DNA from: Megamerina dolium
Taxonomy: Eukaryota; Arthropoda; Insecta; Diptera; Megamerinidae
Assembly: GCA_963854835.1 (NCBI GenBank)
Contig: OY978530.1
Location: 7,148,854 to 7,212,853 of the forward strand
DNA: 64,000 nucleotides
Direction of reading: 5' to 3'
Shown: one piece after another, positions 52,370 to 62,790 of the stretch
Layout: every line of letters starts with the position of its first letter
How positions within the stretch are numbered: the stretch's first letter is position 1
Made by a program: the position numbers and the translations under genes
The notes under the pieces: generated by a model
Databases searched by the model: none
Seen by the model: the letters and a program-made list of their open reading frames with translations, nothing else
What the model was told of the DNA's origin: nothing

Positions 52370-52513
52370 GTGGCGGTGAAAGTGGTGCGAGAATTTAAGA
52401 ATTGAAATAAGTGGAAATGTAAAAAGTTTGTGTGTAGCCGACATTTTTCGGATGTTTCTAAAGGAAAGAGGAGATTATTGAAGGATTCGGTTCCCACGTT
52501 ATTGTTGAAATAG
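52370..52513 (+). pseudogene. THAP zinc-finger remnant
   Basis: The plus frame contains W-K-C-K-K-F-V-C-S-R-H-F-S-D-V and then R-L-L-K-D-S-V-P-T-L-L: the C-x2-H-F and A-V-P-T end of a THAP DNA-binding domain. The upstream part (first Cys pair) is not clean and an in-frame stop precedes it. It may be the start of the P-type element at 53540, or a different copy. Confidence 0.6.
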
Positions 52514-53539
52514 CTAATACATATATTATACACCTCATCATATTTGATCATATCTGCATCATGCAATCGAAAGAGTATTTGCCGCTGTAATCGATGTGTT
52601 TCGAAATTATTGGTTAATTTGGTTAACCAACAATTGATCAGGCTCGTCGTGAACAAATTATTGCGTGAATATTTTCTCAAATGCATTACTAACAAGTAAA
52701 AACATTCACGCAAACATTTGATCAGGGTAAGTCTGAATAACTTTGCCTTTAATAGGAAATAATAAAGTGGCCTATGTCACATATTTATTGTTATGAGATA
52801 ACTAAGGCTTTGCGTTTAAGTAAATTTGAGAAATATTTTTCAATTGTGGTGTATTTTTTTAGACTTTGAATAATGAAAGTTTATTATGTATGTGTAATTT
52901 TGTACTAATATTTTTTTCGACCCGCAAGAATTTCAAGTATGTATGCTCAAACGATCAAAATCACCTTTAACCGGAAACTAAATAAATCCAATATAACGGC
53001 AAAAAAGATAGTACAATCTAACCGTTCCTTGCGTTTTCTGTTAGGTAAATGTTGCCATCGGTGTTGACTGATTGCTCTAACTTATAAGCCATTATTTTGT
53101 TACATAGACCATTTTCATAATTAACGAACAACAACTTCGCATATTGTTGAAATAACAAGCAGTTTCCATTTCATTTTCGACAATCACGTAACAATTTCTC
53201 TGAACACAATTAGTTGGAATACTTTTTATTGAATTTTTCACCATAACTTTTGTGCTTGATATCCAATTTTCGAAAATGATACACCGCCATGAATTAATTT
53301 GTAAGGCCCTTCATTTTGATTTAAAAATAATTTTGGACCACCCTAACAAACTGGTTTCACCATAACTTTGTGTTTCATGTCCGATTTGATTAAACTTTTT
53401 TATTGTGGACCACCCTAACAAAATTTGCGTTTGATTAATTCCTGACCAATTATTAATTTCCTCTTTTCCTAATATCCAATAATCTTAAAAGGATATACTG
53501 GTGATCCGCCGAATATAAATGATCATTTTAAATAATAAA
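52514..53539. other. Unassigned AT-rich stretch
   Basis: No coding signal. The phrase TTGTGGACCACCCTAACAAA, or close to it, occurs twice (53333-53352 and 53400-53421) with similar context (CACCATAACTTTGTG) and may be a decayed local duplication. The 120-codon minus-strand frame at 52348-52713 looks like chance. Confidence 0.45.
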
Positions 53540-54500
53540 AAAAAAATTATCCCAAATGTTCTGTTAAGGGGTTGCAAAGGAAGCAGGCGATTTTTCAAAG
53601 CACCATCGGATATTGAACTACTGGACAAATAGACAGGTGCATGCCGCCTATCAATCACGATGAAGGTAAATATATTATAGTATGCCATAAACATTTCAGC
53701 GCAGAATGCATTGGACAAAAGTAACTATCGATGACAACTGTTCCTACCCTGAACTTGTCACAGCGATGCTACACTGAAGCTGCCAGTTACTTCGGGGAAT
53801 ATCTCGGATAAAGAAACCAATAATTCTTCCATATGGGTCGTTCCACCAGTCCAGATTACTTACCCTGATATTACTCCAGTTGGTGGCAATCGTTTGTGAG
53901 CAAAAACTCTATAGAGACCTTGATATGTCAATACAAAATTCGGTTATTGAAATGAATGGTACCAAAATTCATTGTATGTATGACAATTGCCATCTTATTA
54001 AAAGTATCTCGAATACTCTGCTGAAGCAAACATAATAACATCGGAAGGAATAACAAGCTTCAAAGTAATCAGAAAATTTTTTGATATTGAGAACGCCAAC
54101 CATAATTACAAAATTTGCCCAAACTTAACAGAGGCACATGTTCGACAAAACACTTTTGAAAAAATGAGTGTGTTTAGAGCGATTCAAGCATTTAGCAACG
54201 CTGTGTCAGCAGGAATTGACATGGCTATTGAGATGAAACTTTTGGGAAATGATCCGCACATCATATAGAAAGAAGACGAGAATCAATGGCTCCATACAAT
54301 ACATGTAAAGTCTGAATGCGATGCAAAATTAATGCGACGACATTTTCGCAAACAAGGAAAACATAAAGTTAAATCAAGACGCGCTTGAAAACTTCATTTT
54401 TAAAATACGATCATCGTTGGTTGCTAATACACATGATGAGATGCTTGACAGGAAATATATTCCGGAGCCATCTGAAGAAAAAGAAGAAGGCTTCAGATTG
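53540..54500 (+). pseudogene. P-element-superfamily transposase remnant
   Basis: Order on the plus strand: THAP pieces (G-C-K-G-S-R-R-F-F-K-A-P near 53570 and C-H-K-H-F-S-A-E-C near 53690); I-H-C-M-Y-D-N-C-H-L-I-K-S-I near 53970; C-P-N-L-T-E-A-H-V-R...F-E-K-M-S-V near 54120; and N-Q-D-A-L-E-N-F-I-F-K-I-R near 54375-54415. The last two are hallmarks of P/THAP9-type transposases. Several stops and frameshifts are present. No terminal repeats were recognised. Confidence 0.72.
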
Positions 54501-54581
54501 AGAAGATGAATGCAGATATACCAGACACATCAATGAATCTTATTCAAGAAGGAAAAAGAGCCAAACTGCGAGTTTAGAGAT

Positions 54582-54863
54582 ATGTGGCTGGGTATGGCGT
54601 TTATAAGGAACTGTAGACGAAACTTCGTTGCAAGAGATGCGCTGATTTCATGGAAACATGATTTCATTCCAGATAGCTGGCACAAGAGATGGTCAGTAGA
54701 TAAGGAGGGTAGGGATAAGATGAAATATGTATTTTCAGATTTGTTAGAAACTGCCATTGCCACAAAATACCATAAAGTTCCACATAAGATACTTTTGGCT
54801 AGTCTAATGAAGTTTAAAGGAAAGAAATGTATATATTTATATAATCACTTTTCTTTAAATTAG
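54582..54863 (+). other. Open frame of unknown nature after the P-type remnant
   Basis: 93 codons, basic and Trp-containing (I-S-W-K-H-D-F-I-P-D-S-W). It could be a shifted continuation of the transposase or a chance ORF. I recognise no family. Confidence 0.3.
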
Positions 54864-55554
54864 TTACAAAACAAATCCCTAATACAAGCAAGAAAACTAC
54901 TTTTCGACAGGCAAATGAAGGTTCAAAGATAATATCAGCTATATAAAATTCAGTTATATATAGTATATACCTATATAGGCAACATATTTCAATCAATTGT
55001 ACGCACTTTTAGATTTGTCTAAAACCATAAAACCATAATCCTTTCAGGTATAGCAAATAGAGTTCTAAAGGTAATTGCAAAACTTTAATTGATAACATAA
55101 TATATAAATTTTAATGAAACATCTTTTAGTTTTGTCGAAAAATATTATAATAACACCCAATGATGATTGTCTTAAGTCTACAAATCCAAGTCTACAGGTA
55201 AAGTGCTAAATTAGATGTAAACACACAAATCCGCATCAATATACATACATTCATATATATTGATATTGAATGTATACTTTCAGATTTGACACAACAACTT
55301 ATGGCCAGCACAACGATATGAAAGATATAGAGTGTACATCGGCATATATAAACAACAATCACACATTCCTCACAGTCAGACACATACTGAAAATGTTATT
55401 GTTTTCGTGCTCGCATCTACATGTCAGACACATTATCTTTTATATTTAGATCGGCCAAATAAAAATAATAAATAGGACAAATTGTTAAAAAAAAGGGTAA
55501 AGGACAGCCTTTTCAACATTTTATAAACACTTCATATTTTATTTTTAACATGTA
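54864..55554. other. Unassigned AT-rich spacer
   Basis: Alternating TA-rich sequence, no gene or clear repeat seen. Confidence 0.5.
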
Positions 55555-56856
55555 CAAGGTACGACAATTATGTATTAAGACTCGAACCATATCTCAGCAA
55601 CCAAGCGCGCCATGTGTGAGCGCGCCATGTGTGAGCACATGCGTTTTGAAGCTTCAACCTTCCTCTACTAACTGTAAAAATTTCATGGCATTTGGTTGAC
55701 ATTTAATGTCTATTGACATTCATTTTACAAAACACGTGTTCCTTTGATATTGAAATTTTAACATGAAGCAAAGAGTGGTCATTAAATTCCACGGAAAAAT
55801 TGGTAAAAGTGCACCAGAAACATTCGGAATGATGCAGAAAGCGTATGGCGATGCTTGTTTATGAAGATCAAATTTTTTTTATATGGCATAAACGGTTTGT
55901 GGAAGGCAGAGAGTCGCTGGAAGATGAAATAAAAGAAGGAAGGTCAATTTCAATGCGGACGCCGGAAGCGATCCAGAAAGTTCGTGATTTTATTACAGAA
56001 GACCGCAATGCTTCAGTGAAAATGATGGAAGAGGCCTTAAACATTAACAAAGAAACTATCCGACTCATTCTTCACGAGGATTTGGGCAAAACAAAGGTCT
56101 GCGAGAAATTTGTTTCACACACATTGACCGAGGACCAAAAATTAATGAGAGTCAGTCATTCTAGAGATATGATTGCAGCTGCAGAAAATGATCTAAACTT
56201 CCTGAAAACAATTGTTACGGGTGATGAAACATGGTGTTTCCAATACGATCCAGAAACCAAGCGTCAAAGTGCGGAATGGAAATCAAAAAACTCACCACAA
56301 GCCAAAAAAACACGAAAAGTTCCATCAAAAATCAAAACAATGCTTATCACATTCGTCGATAGCAAAGGAATTATCCACAAAGAATTTGTTCCAACTGGTC
56401 AAACAGTTACTTCCGCATGTTTCCTCGAAGTTTTGAAGCGTTTGATGCCCAGAATCCGTCGTGTTCGACCAGAATACCGCGATCCAAAAACTTGGTCTCT
56501 GTTGCACGATAATGCACCGAGTCACACAGTACTCATTGTTCGTAAATTTTTGGCTCGGAATCAGGTCTGTGTGTTGAATCACCAGCCGTATTCACCTGAT
56601 TTGGCACCGTGCGACTTCTTTTTGTTCCCAAAACTGAAATTGAAGTTGAAAGGATGCTTTTTTGATGACATTCAGACCATACATACAATTCCGAAAAATG
56701 AGCTGGAATACGCGTTTGAATCACTATTAAATCGATGTAACAAGTGTATTGAATCAGGAGGAGAATATTTCTAATAAATATACCGAAAAATTAGCAGATA
56801 CCGTGTTTTAATTGTGTTTTCTAGAGGCAGTCTTAATACATAATTGTCGCACCTTG
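55555..56856 (+). mobile_element. Mariner-type transposon, near complete
   Basis: 28-bp terminal inverted repeats (55555-55582 and 56829-56856, 27 of 28 matching), starting CAAGGT, flanked by TA on both sides (55553-55554, 56857-56858). Length is 1,302 bp, normal for mariner. Its one gene is damaged only near its N-terminus. The subfamily is not certain. Confidence 0.92.
55763..56774 (+). pseudogene. Mariner transposase, one stop and one frameshift
   Basis: The start at ATG 55763 (M-K-Q-R-V-V-I-K-F) gives the first HTH until a TGA at about 55862 and a length change in a T-run near 55875. From there an open frame continues to 56774. It contains the second HTH (T-I-R-L-I-L-H-E-D), V-T-G-D-E-T-W (first Asp), L-L-H-D-N-A-P-S-H (second Asp) and Y-S-P-D-L-A-P-C-D-F-F-L-F-P-K-L-K (third Asp), the D,D34D core of a cut-and-paste enzyme acting on TA sites. 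The core looks intact. The ATG at 55845 gives 309 residues but lacks the first DNA-binding helices. Confidence 0.92.
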
Positions 56857-56858
56857 TA

Positions 56859-58089
56859 TGCATTTTATTTCAACAATCGAAGCATACATTGGGTACAAAT
56901 ATATGAGAAAATACTTTCATAAGACTATTAATTAATATATATTATTACACACATTAAATCAAGCGCTTTTGTTTTAACAGTTAAATATGTAGGAAAAAAT
57001 GTGGTGGTGCTAGATGATAATTCTCATAAAAAAAAAAGTCTCTTCGCTTTGTAACACAGCGTTGTATTGAATTTATACAATATCTTGTATTATATGTGTG
57101 GAGGAAAATAAAAAAGGGCTAGAAAAAAACCACGAAACTTAACAAAAATGTTAAACTGGCAACAGTGATAATAACGATTAATGCGCATATTATATGAAAG
57201 CTGAATTATTATTAAAGTAGAATTATTCATTCATTATTCCGCATTGTTTATATAATTAATAATTATATTATATATTATAGTATAATTTACAAAGTAAGAC
57301 AAAGTGTATAGAAGAAAATCGAAAGACAGCTTTGTGAACTCTATTAAAGGGAAAAATTCGAAAATATATATATAAAAATGATAAAATATGGTAAGTTTCA
57401 AGAGTACTGTAGTAGTTGCGGTAGAAATGAGGAAGAAGTGGTCGATTTTTCACAATTGTAGGATAGTCCGAACACTGATTACTGATGAAAAGGACAAAGC
57501 GTGTCTCATATACTTGAAACAATAACCCCTGCCTCGCTCACAAACAAAATGTATTTCATGCAAATGTTTTTGTGTCTAAAAAAGGACCCATATATATAAA
57601 TTGAAGTGAGTCATCTGAAACTTTACACAAACTCTTCAGGTTTGGGTATGTTTAAACCACTTACGAAATATTTCCTAAGTGAATTCATACGTATGGTGTT
57701 AATAGCTGATTTGGGGTTTTTAAGAAGTTTTACTTCTATCACGTGTACGCTGTTACACACGCAAATTTTTCTCTTTCAGTTCTTCTGTGTTTTCATTTTC
57801 TTTTATTCTAGGCTGTAAAAGTTTTTAATTTCTTTCTTTCTTTGCAGGATCCAAGTCTATAGTAGCAACCTTGACGTGGTGACTTAGCTTACCTGTTATC
57901 AATATAAGTTAGAACCTTATATAGATAATAGAACCAATAGCTACTGAATCATTTACATATATAAGTTAGATAAATGTTTCTGCATGAGTTACCTCAAGCA
58001 ACAGCTGATAAATTTATCTTTGTTTACAGATAATGTTATAAGACTCCACAGAGACATCTTGTTGAAACAGAAACATTAAAAATGTTTAC
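56859..58089. other. Unassigned AT-rich spacer
   Basis: No protein family found. The longest frames (for example 57606-57818 +) are low-complexity and look like chance. Confidence 0.5.
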
Positions 58090-58109
58090 AAATTATCAAT
58101 GATTTCATG

Positions 58110-59200
58110 TTGCAAGTAAAGGTCAGGTTCGAGGTCAGGCGATATTGTTCGCTCAAGATGTTTTCGAGGTTAGTGAAAACCTTCCGAAAATGCTACCAAG
58201 AACCTCTAATAATACTGGAATAGTTGTTATTACTCAGCGTCTTAAGAATGTTAGTGTAACGCGACAGTTTTCAATATATAGGAAAAATGTATATGACCAA
58301 TATAGTTCATTGGTTAATAGCAAACACCCCTCTCTACAAAGATGTCACTTTTAATAAAAACGTTGTAACCAATTAAGAGGATATAATAACAGTAAAAGAA
58401 GTACCAATAGAGATTGTTGTAGAAAGAAATGACGAGCATACAGAGGCTGCTAGTACTAACATGAAAATCAACGAATTCTCAAGGATTGTACGTGCTACAT
58501 GACATCAACCTAATGATGACATATTCACATCAGGTTTTGTCAGTGTACAATGTTGTGCCATGGTATTGGCAAACATTTTAAGGGTTTGTATTATTTCACC
58601 ACAATATTGGTCAACAAACATCCTTAATTTAAATATGATAATAGGCGATCAAATCTATTATAATAAAATATTCCAAACGAAGATAAATTTCGCGGCACAT
58701 CCTATCCGAGACGATGGATATTTGCTCGTACAAAATTTTACTGTTATCAAATATGACTTGGTCACATTCAACAAAAGGTTCTAGATAGTCTTTGACGAAG
58801 AAACAAGCATATAAGGATGCTAGAGCGATCAAGTAAACCAAGCTAAATTTGAACATACATTTTGTGAAGGTTTCGAGGCACTTTTCATTTATCATAGTGC
58901 AGGTATACTAAGATCAGAAGGGCGATCATTTGCAGTAATGCATTATGATGATAAATATTACTTCAGTGACTCTCATGCTTGTGGTCCAAAGGGTGGCAAA
59001 GCAAAGGACAATTGAAGAGCTTGTATAATCGAATGCGATAATTTAGAAGAATTCGTGAGAACTTGTAAAGGCACAACATGTTGCAAAAATTTAGTTTACG
59101 CTTGATTACGATGACGTACAGTTCTTTGGCACATCTGACTTTGTGGAGCCAGAAACCCAAGCATGCGAGAATACTGAGCCACGCAAACAATTACTTCTCC
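58110..59200 (+). pseudogene. Helitron N-terminal region with protease-like module
   Basis: 58145-58354 reads F-A-Q-D-V-F-E-V-S-E-N-L-P-K-M-L-P-R and then V-T-R-Q-F-S-I-Y-R, a stretch I associate with Helitron polyproteins. 58560-58784 (L-A-N-I-L-R...P-Q-Y-W-S-T-N-I-L-N, G-D-Q-I-Y-Y) and the following frame Y-Y-F-S-D-S-H-A-C-G-P-K-G (58945-58990) resemble the end of a papain-fold cysteine peptidase, where D-S-H supplies the His. Some Helitrons carry an OTU-type protease; whether this is that family or another is inference. Confidence 0.55.
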
Positions 59201-59289
59201 ACAAGTAGCGACACATCAAACAATTCCACTGCAGACGTCAATAATGACACCTAGTGATATTATGCAACCCAATATCGAAGATGAATTAC

Positions 59290-60250
59290 AAGTTCCGCAT
59301 CACTTTAATGAAATTACAGGCAAAACACTGATATTGTCGTAAATGTACGTCATGAAGTGAAAGCAGAAGAACCTGCGTGGTACTTTTTGTTTCCATACGG
59401 AAAGAACGGACTTAAAGAGGAAAGGCCCATGGAGCCAATAGACTACTTTCAGTATAGAATTTTGCGAAGTGACACAAGATTCAATTTAATGATTTTCTCT
59501 TATCCTTCTTCGAATATTATCGAGTCAAAAGCACTATATCAGTCTGTGGGAAAAAAGTTTGTAATAAAGATGGAGCGTTCACCTTTATGTAAAAAATTTG
59601 AGAGGCCCTGCAGCATATAGGAGATCAGCATCAAATGAGCTTTTAGCTCAAATCACAATAGCTTATCGAAAAATACCCAATAATTTTAAGACGACATTTT
59701 ATGCTAAGAGTAAAAGCTCTAATAAATATATGAATAATGATAAAATTTTTAATGGAAAAGTAAAAGATCATTCATTGGTGGCTTATTAAATTTCAGAATC
59801 GTGGTAGTCCTCACCTTCATGTGGTAATTTGAACCGAAGATCATCCAGAGTTTGATACTGAAGAGCGAAAAATTCTTCTTGATAATAACTGTTCTTTTAA
59901 ATTTCCTACAGAAGAAGAAGATCCAGAGCTACATGAACTTGTCAATAAATATGAAATTCATCGCCATTCAACTTCCGCCCAAGAATGTGATGAGGCTCAT
60001 ATAGTGTCTCATTCTTTAGATGATTTTATTAATAATGGAAGGATAATTTGTTTACTTAAGCACTTGGATAATAATTACCAATAACTCTGGGTATTGGGAT
60101 TATTGGCAGATAACAAGGATATTCAGCCATGCTGGCCAAACGAAACAATAGTCTACTAATTTGCAAAGTACTTATCAAAAGAAGAACACATAGGAGTGGA
60201 TGCTGAAAAAGCGCAAGCAATTCAACAAATACAACGCGAAGAGTCCGATA
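59290..60250 (+). pseudogene. Helitron Rep (HUH nuclease) remnant
   Basis: 59357-59620 has E-P-A-W-Y-F-L-F-P-Y-G-K-N-G-L and Y-F-Q-Y-R-I-L-R (the region before the HUH domain). R-G-P-A-A-Y-R-R-S follows in another frame. Q-N-R-G-S-P-H-L-H-V-V-I (59795-59825) is the two-His metal site of HUH nucleases, and F-A-K-Y-L-S-K (about 60160) corresponds to the tyrosine motif. HUH Rep nicks one strand to start rolling-circle transposition. Only one Tyr of the expected pair can be seen. Confidence 0.75.
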
Positions 60251-60879
60251 TATCACGTAAGCTTTATAAGATATGTATGAAGATTTTGCATTAAGGACAG
60301 GTATCAGCTGCTGAATGTCGTATCGACTCTGCAACATTCCATTGCGGGATAGTTCGCGAAGTTGTATTTTCCTCAACACTGGAAAGCCAAAACATCGTTA
60401 TAGAGTATTGCAATTCGACAAAAGCAGACAAGCTACTGGGTATTATAGTAATACCTTTGAAAGATATGAGAAACGCCCACTGTATCATCCAGACCATGAT
60501 TTTCCTAACATAAACTTATAGAATTTGTCATGTTATTTGAACTTCTCTATGAGAAAAAGACCGTGAAGAACAACCAAACGTACGACGTCAACTCATTACG
60601 TTATCAGATCCCAGTAAAATGGTTATGAGGAATTACCCTGCAGTTGTAAGATTGCCGTAATTTATAGCGTCATCAGATCCAGACAACTTTTTCCTCAGTC
60701 TACTGGTTCAATATATACCTTGACGTTCAGAAACTGAATTATTCGAAGGTTTCCATAATCCAAAAGGTGCTTTCTTAGCCCCATCGAAAGCGTGACGAAC
60801 AGCTTGAAAACGCATTCAACCAGGTACATGCTTTTGAAATTTTGAAGCAGCCGGAGGTGTCAATATGCCGTTTTTAACT

Positions 60880-61890
60880 GGAAACTATCTATGAGCAATA
60901 CGTCACTCATGGCAAAATGTTGAGTTTTTTATAGATGAAATTTCTATGGTACCTTATGAGATGCTTTGCATAATTGACTCTCCTTTGCGGTAGTTGAAAA
61001 GTCCGAACATTTGTTTTAGAGGCATAAATGTTGTACTATTCGCTGATTTAATGCAGTTGCCACGTGTACGAGGACCTCAAGTTTTTCAATAACCAGAACA
61101 TATGAAACCATATGAAGGTGATAGTTCTGACTGGTTGAACTTAAACAAAACATGCGCCAACAAGCAGACACGACATTTATAGATATGTCTAATGTATTAG
61201 GGAGTTGAGCTCTAAGCATCTTAAAATACTTTTGTGAAATTTTCAACTGCTGCCAATGAATTCTCGATTGAGAAAGCATTAAGAATTTATCCAACGAATG
61301 GACAATTTGCTGAACACAATGAAAACTTCTCCAGTATGCTGCGAATAAAGGAACAGTTATTCATGCAATAAAAGCACAAGATCAACTCATTTATGCGTAG
61401 ACACTATCATATCAGGTGATATCAATAAAACAGGAGCTAATATGATGTTAAGATCAAATATTGATATGGCAAAAGGTTTTATTAATGGCAGTATGAGTTT
61501 CAACACGGGGATTATCTGGCCACATTTTCGACGGGATGATGACATGATACCATCGTATCGATTTCGGTTCAGATGGTACACATGAAAATAAAACTACTAT
61601 CGATACAGTTTACAGCAAAATATAGGTATGGTACTGCTGAAAGGCTAATGTTACCATTAATCCTGAGTTCGGTATCGATCATCCACAAAATGCAAGGTTG
61701 TACGCTTGATTATGCACTCATTTGTCTATGTTCTCGGCTGTTTGCTGCTGGACAAGCATATGTAGCACTTAGTCGCGTAAAGTCTCTGGACGGTATTCGA
61801 ATTGAAGGGCTTGATTGCTCAAAGCTAATAGGAAGAGTTCCATATAATGGTGATGCATTAGATGAAATGATAAGACTACGAGATAACTAA
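60880..61890 (+). pseudogene. Helitron PIF1-type helicase remnant
   Basis: F-F-I-D-E-I-S-M-V-P-Y-E-M-L near 60930-60970 is the Walker B motif. F-A-D-L-M-Q-L-P-R-V-R-G-P (about 61040-61080) follows, and 61573-61890 carries S-I-I-H-K-M-Q-G-C-T-L-D-Y and A-Y-V-A-L-S-R-V-K-S-L-D-G-I, the C-terminal motifs V/VI of PIF1 helicases. The Walker A motif was not found. The stop at 61888-61890 is a plausible natural end (D-E-M-I-R-L-R-D-N). Confidence 0.8.
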
Positions 61891-62790
61891 TAACACTATC
61901 TGGTAATCTGATTCCACATATGATGTAACAAAACGTCTAATCTTCAGGTTTTTATTAGGCTTAAGTTCGTATAAAGACTAATAAATAATGGTGTAAAATT
62001 ATTAACAGAATAGATAATAACAAACAAATTTGACCAATATATTAATTATTATATTCCTTTTTCGCAACAATCCGTTGCTGACAAGCTAATCTGGTCAATA
62101 AGGGTATGATGCGAATAACACACAAAATTAATCCATCATTTTGCTAAACGTTTCGTAGCTTTGTTTGCAGCCTCCTCAGGAGCACATTTATTTATTCTAT
62201 AATTTGAATAAAATGTTTACATTACATTTTTAAATTAAAGATGTACATAACATCATTATAATAAATTATAAAGTAGAAACTCACATATAAATATAAAGAA
62301 CATAATTATTGAAAATTCACAAATATTTAACGCACATAACATAAAAACACATCTTAGCGAAAAAAACAAAAAATATTTGTATAAAAATATTATTTTGCAC
62401 ACTTTATTTGAGTGCAAAGGAATAAGCGGAATGTATGTATGTATGTCCTCTTTGGTGTTCATGGCTCTTCGTATTTTCTAACGTCATGATGTTAGTTTTT
62501 GCTGAATTTGCTTTTCATATTTGTAAAGAGAGCTCGAGAAGTTTGATTTGATTTGTTTGCAAAGGAGACGTTGTTGATGTTAATTACTGTTTTATTAAGT
62601 GTTTTTATATCTGTGAGTCTGGCGATGTAATTGATGCTACAGTATTTTGGTCTGTTGTCAAAACTACAAATTTCAAATGTCAAAATTTATTAACACATAC
62701 GAGGAATCATCACAGAAGCTGATTACGGATAGTGATATTTTACAAAGAAGATTACAAGAACAAAATGGAGTCACTATTAGAAGACAAAAG
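61891..62790. other. Unassigned AT-rich spacer
   Basis: No gene seen. Includes a GTATGTAT-type mini repeat near 62430-62447. Confidence 0.5.

Larger units (their letters stand above)
58090..61890 (+). mobile_element. Helitron, heavily decayed
   Basis: Plus-strand remnants occur in Helitron order: N-terminal domain (58100-58400), cysteine-protease-like module (58550-59170), Rep N-terminal/HUH region (59290-60200), and PIF1-family helicase (60880-61890). The 5' TC and 3' CTRR-hairpin ends were not identified. Stops and shifts occur every 100-300 bp, so it is an old copy. Confidence 0.8.

Noticed and set aside
52348..52713. 121-codon minus-strand ORF
   Set aside because: No recognisable motif; the plus strand of the same region carries a THAP remnant that explains part of the sequence.
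57606..57818. 70-codon plus-strand ORF
   Set aside because: Phe-rich low-complexity frame in AT-rich DNA with no conserved pattern or neighbouring signal.
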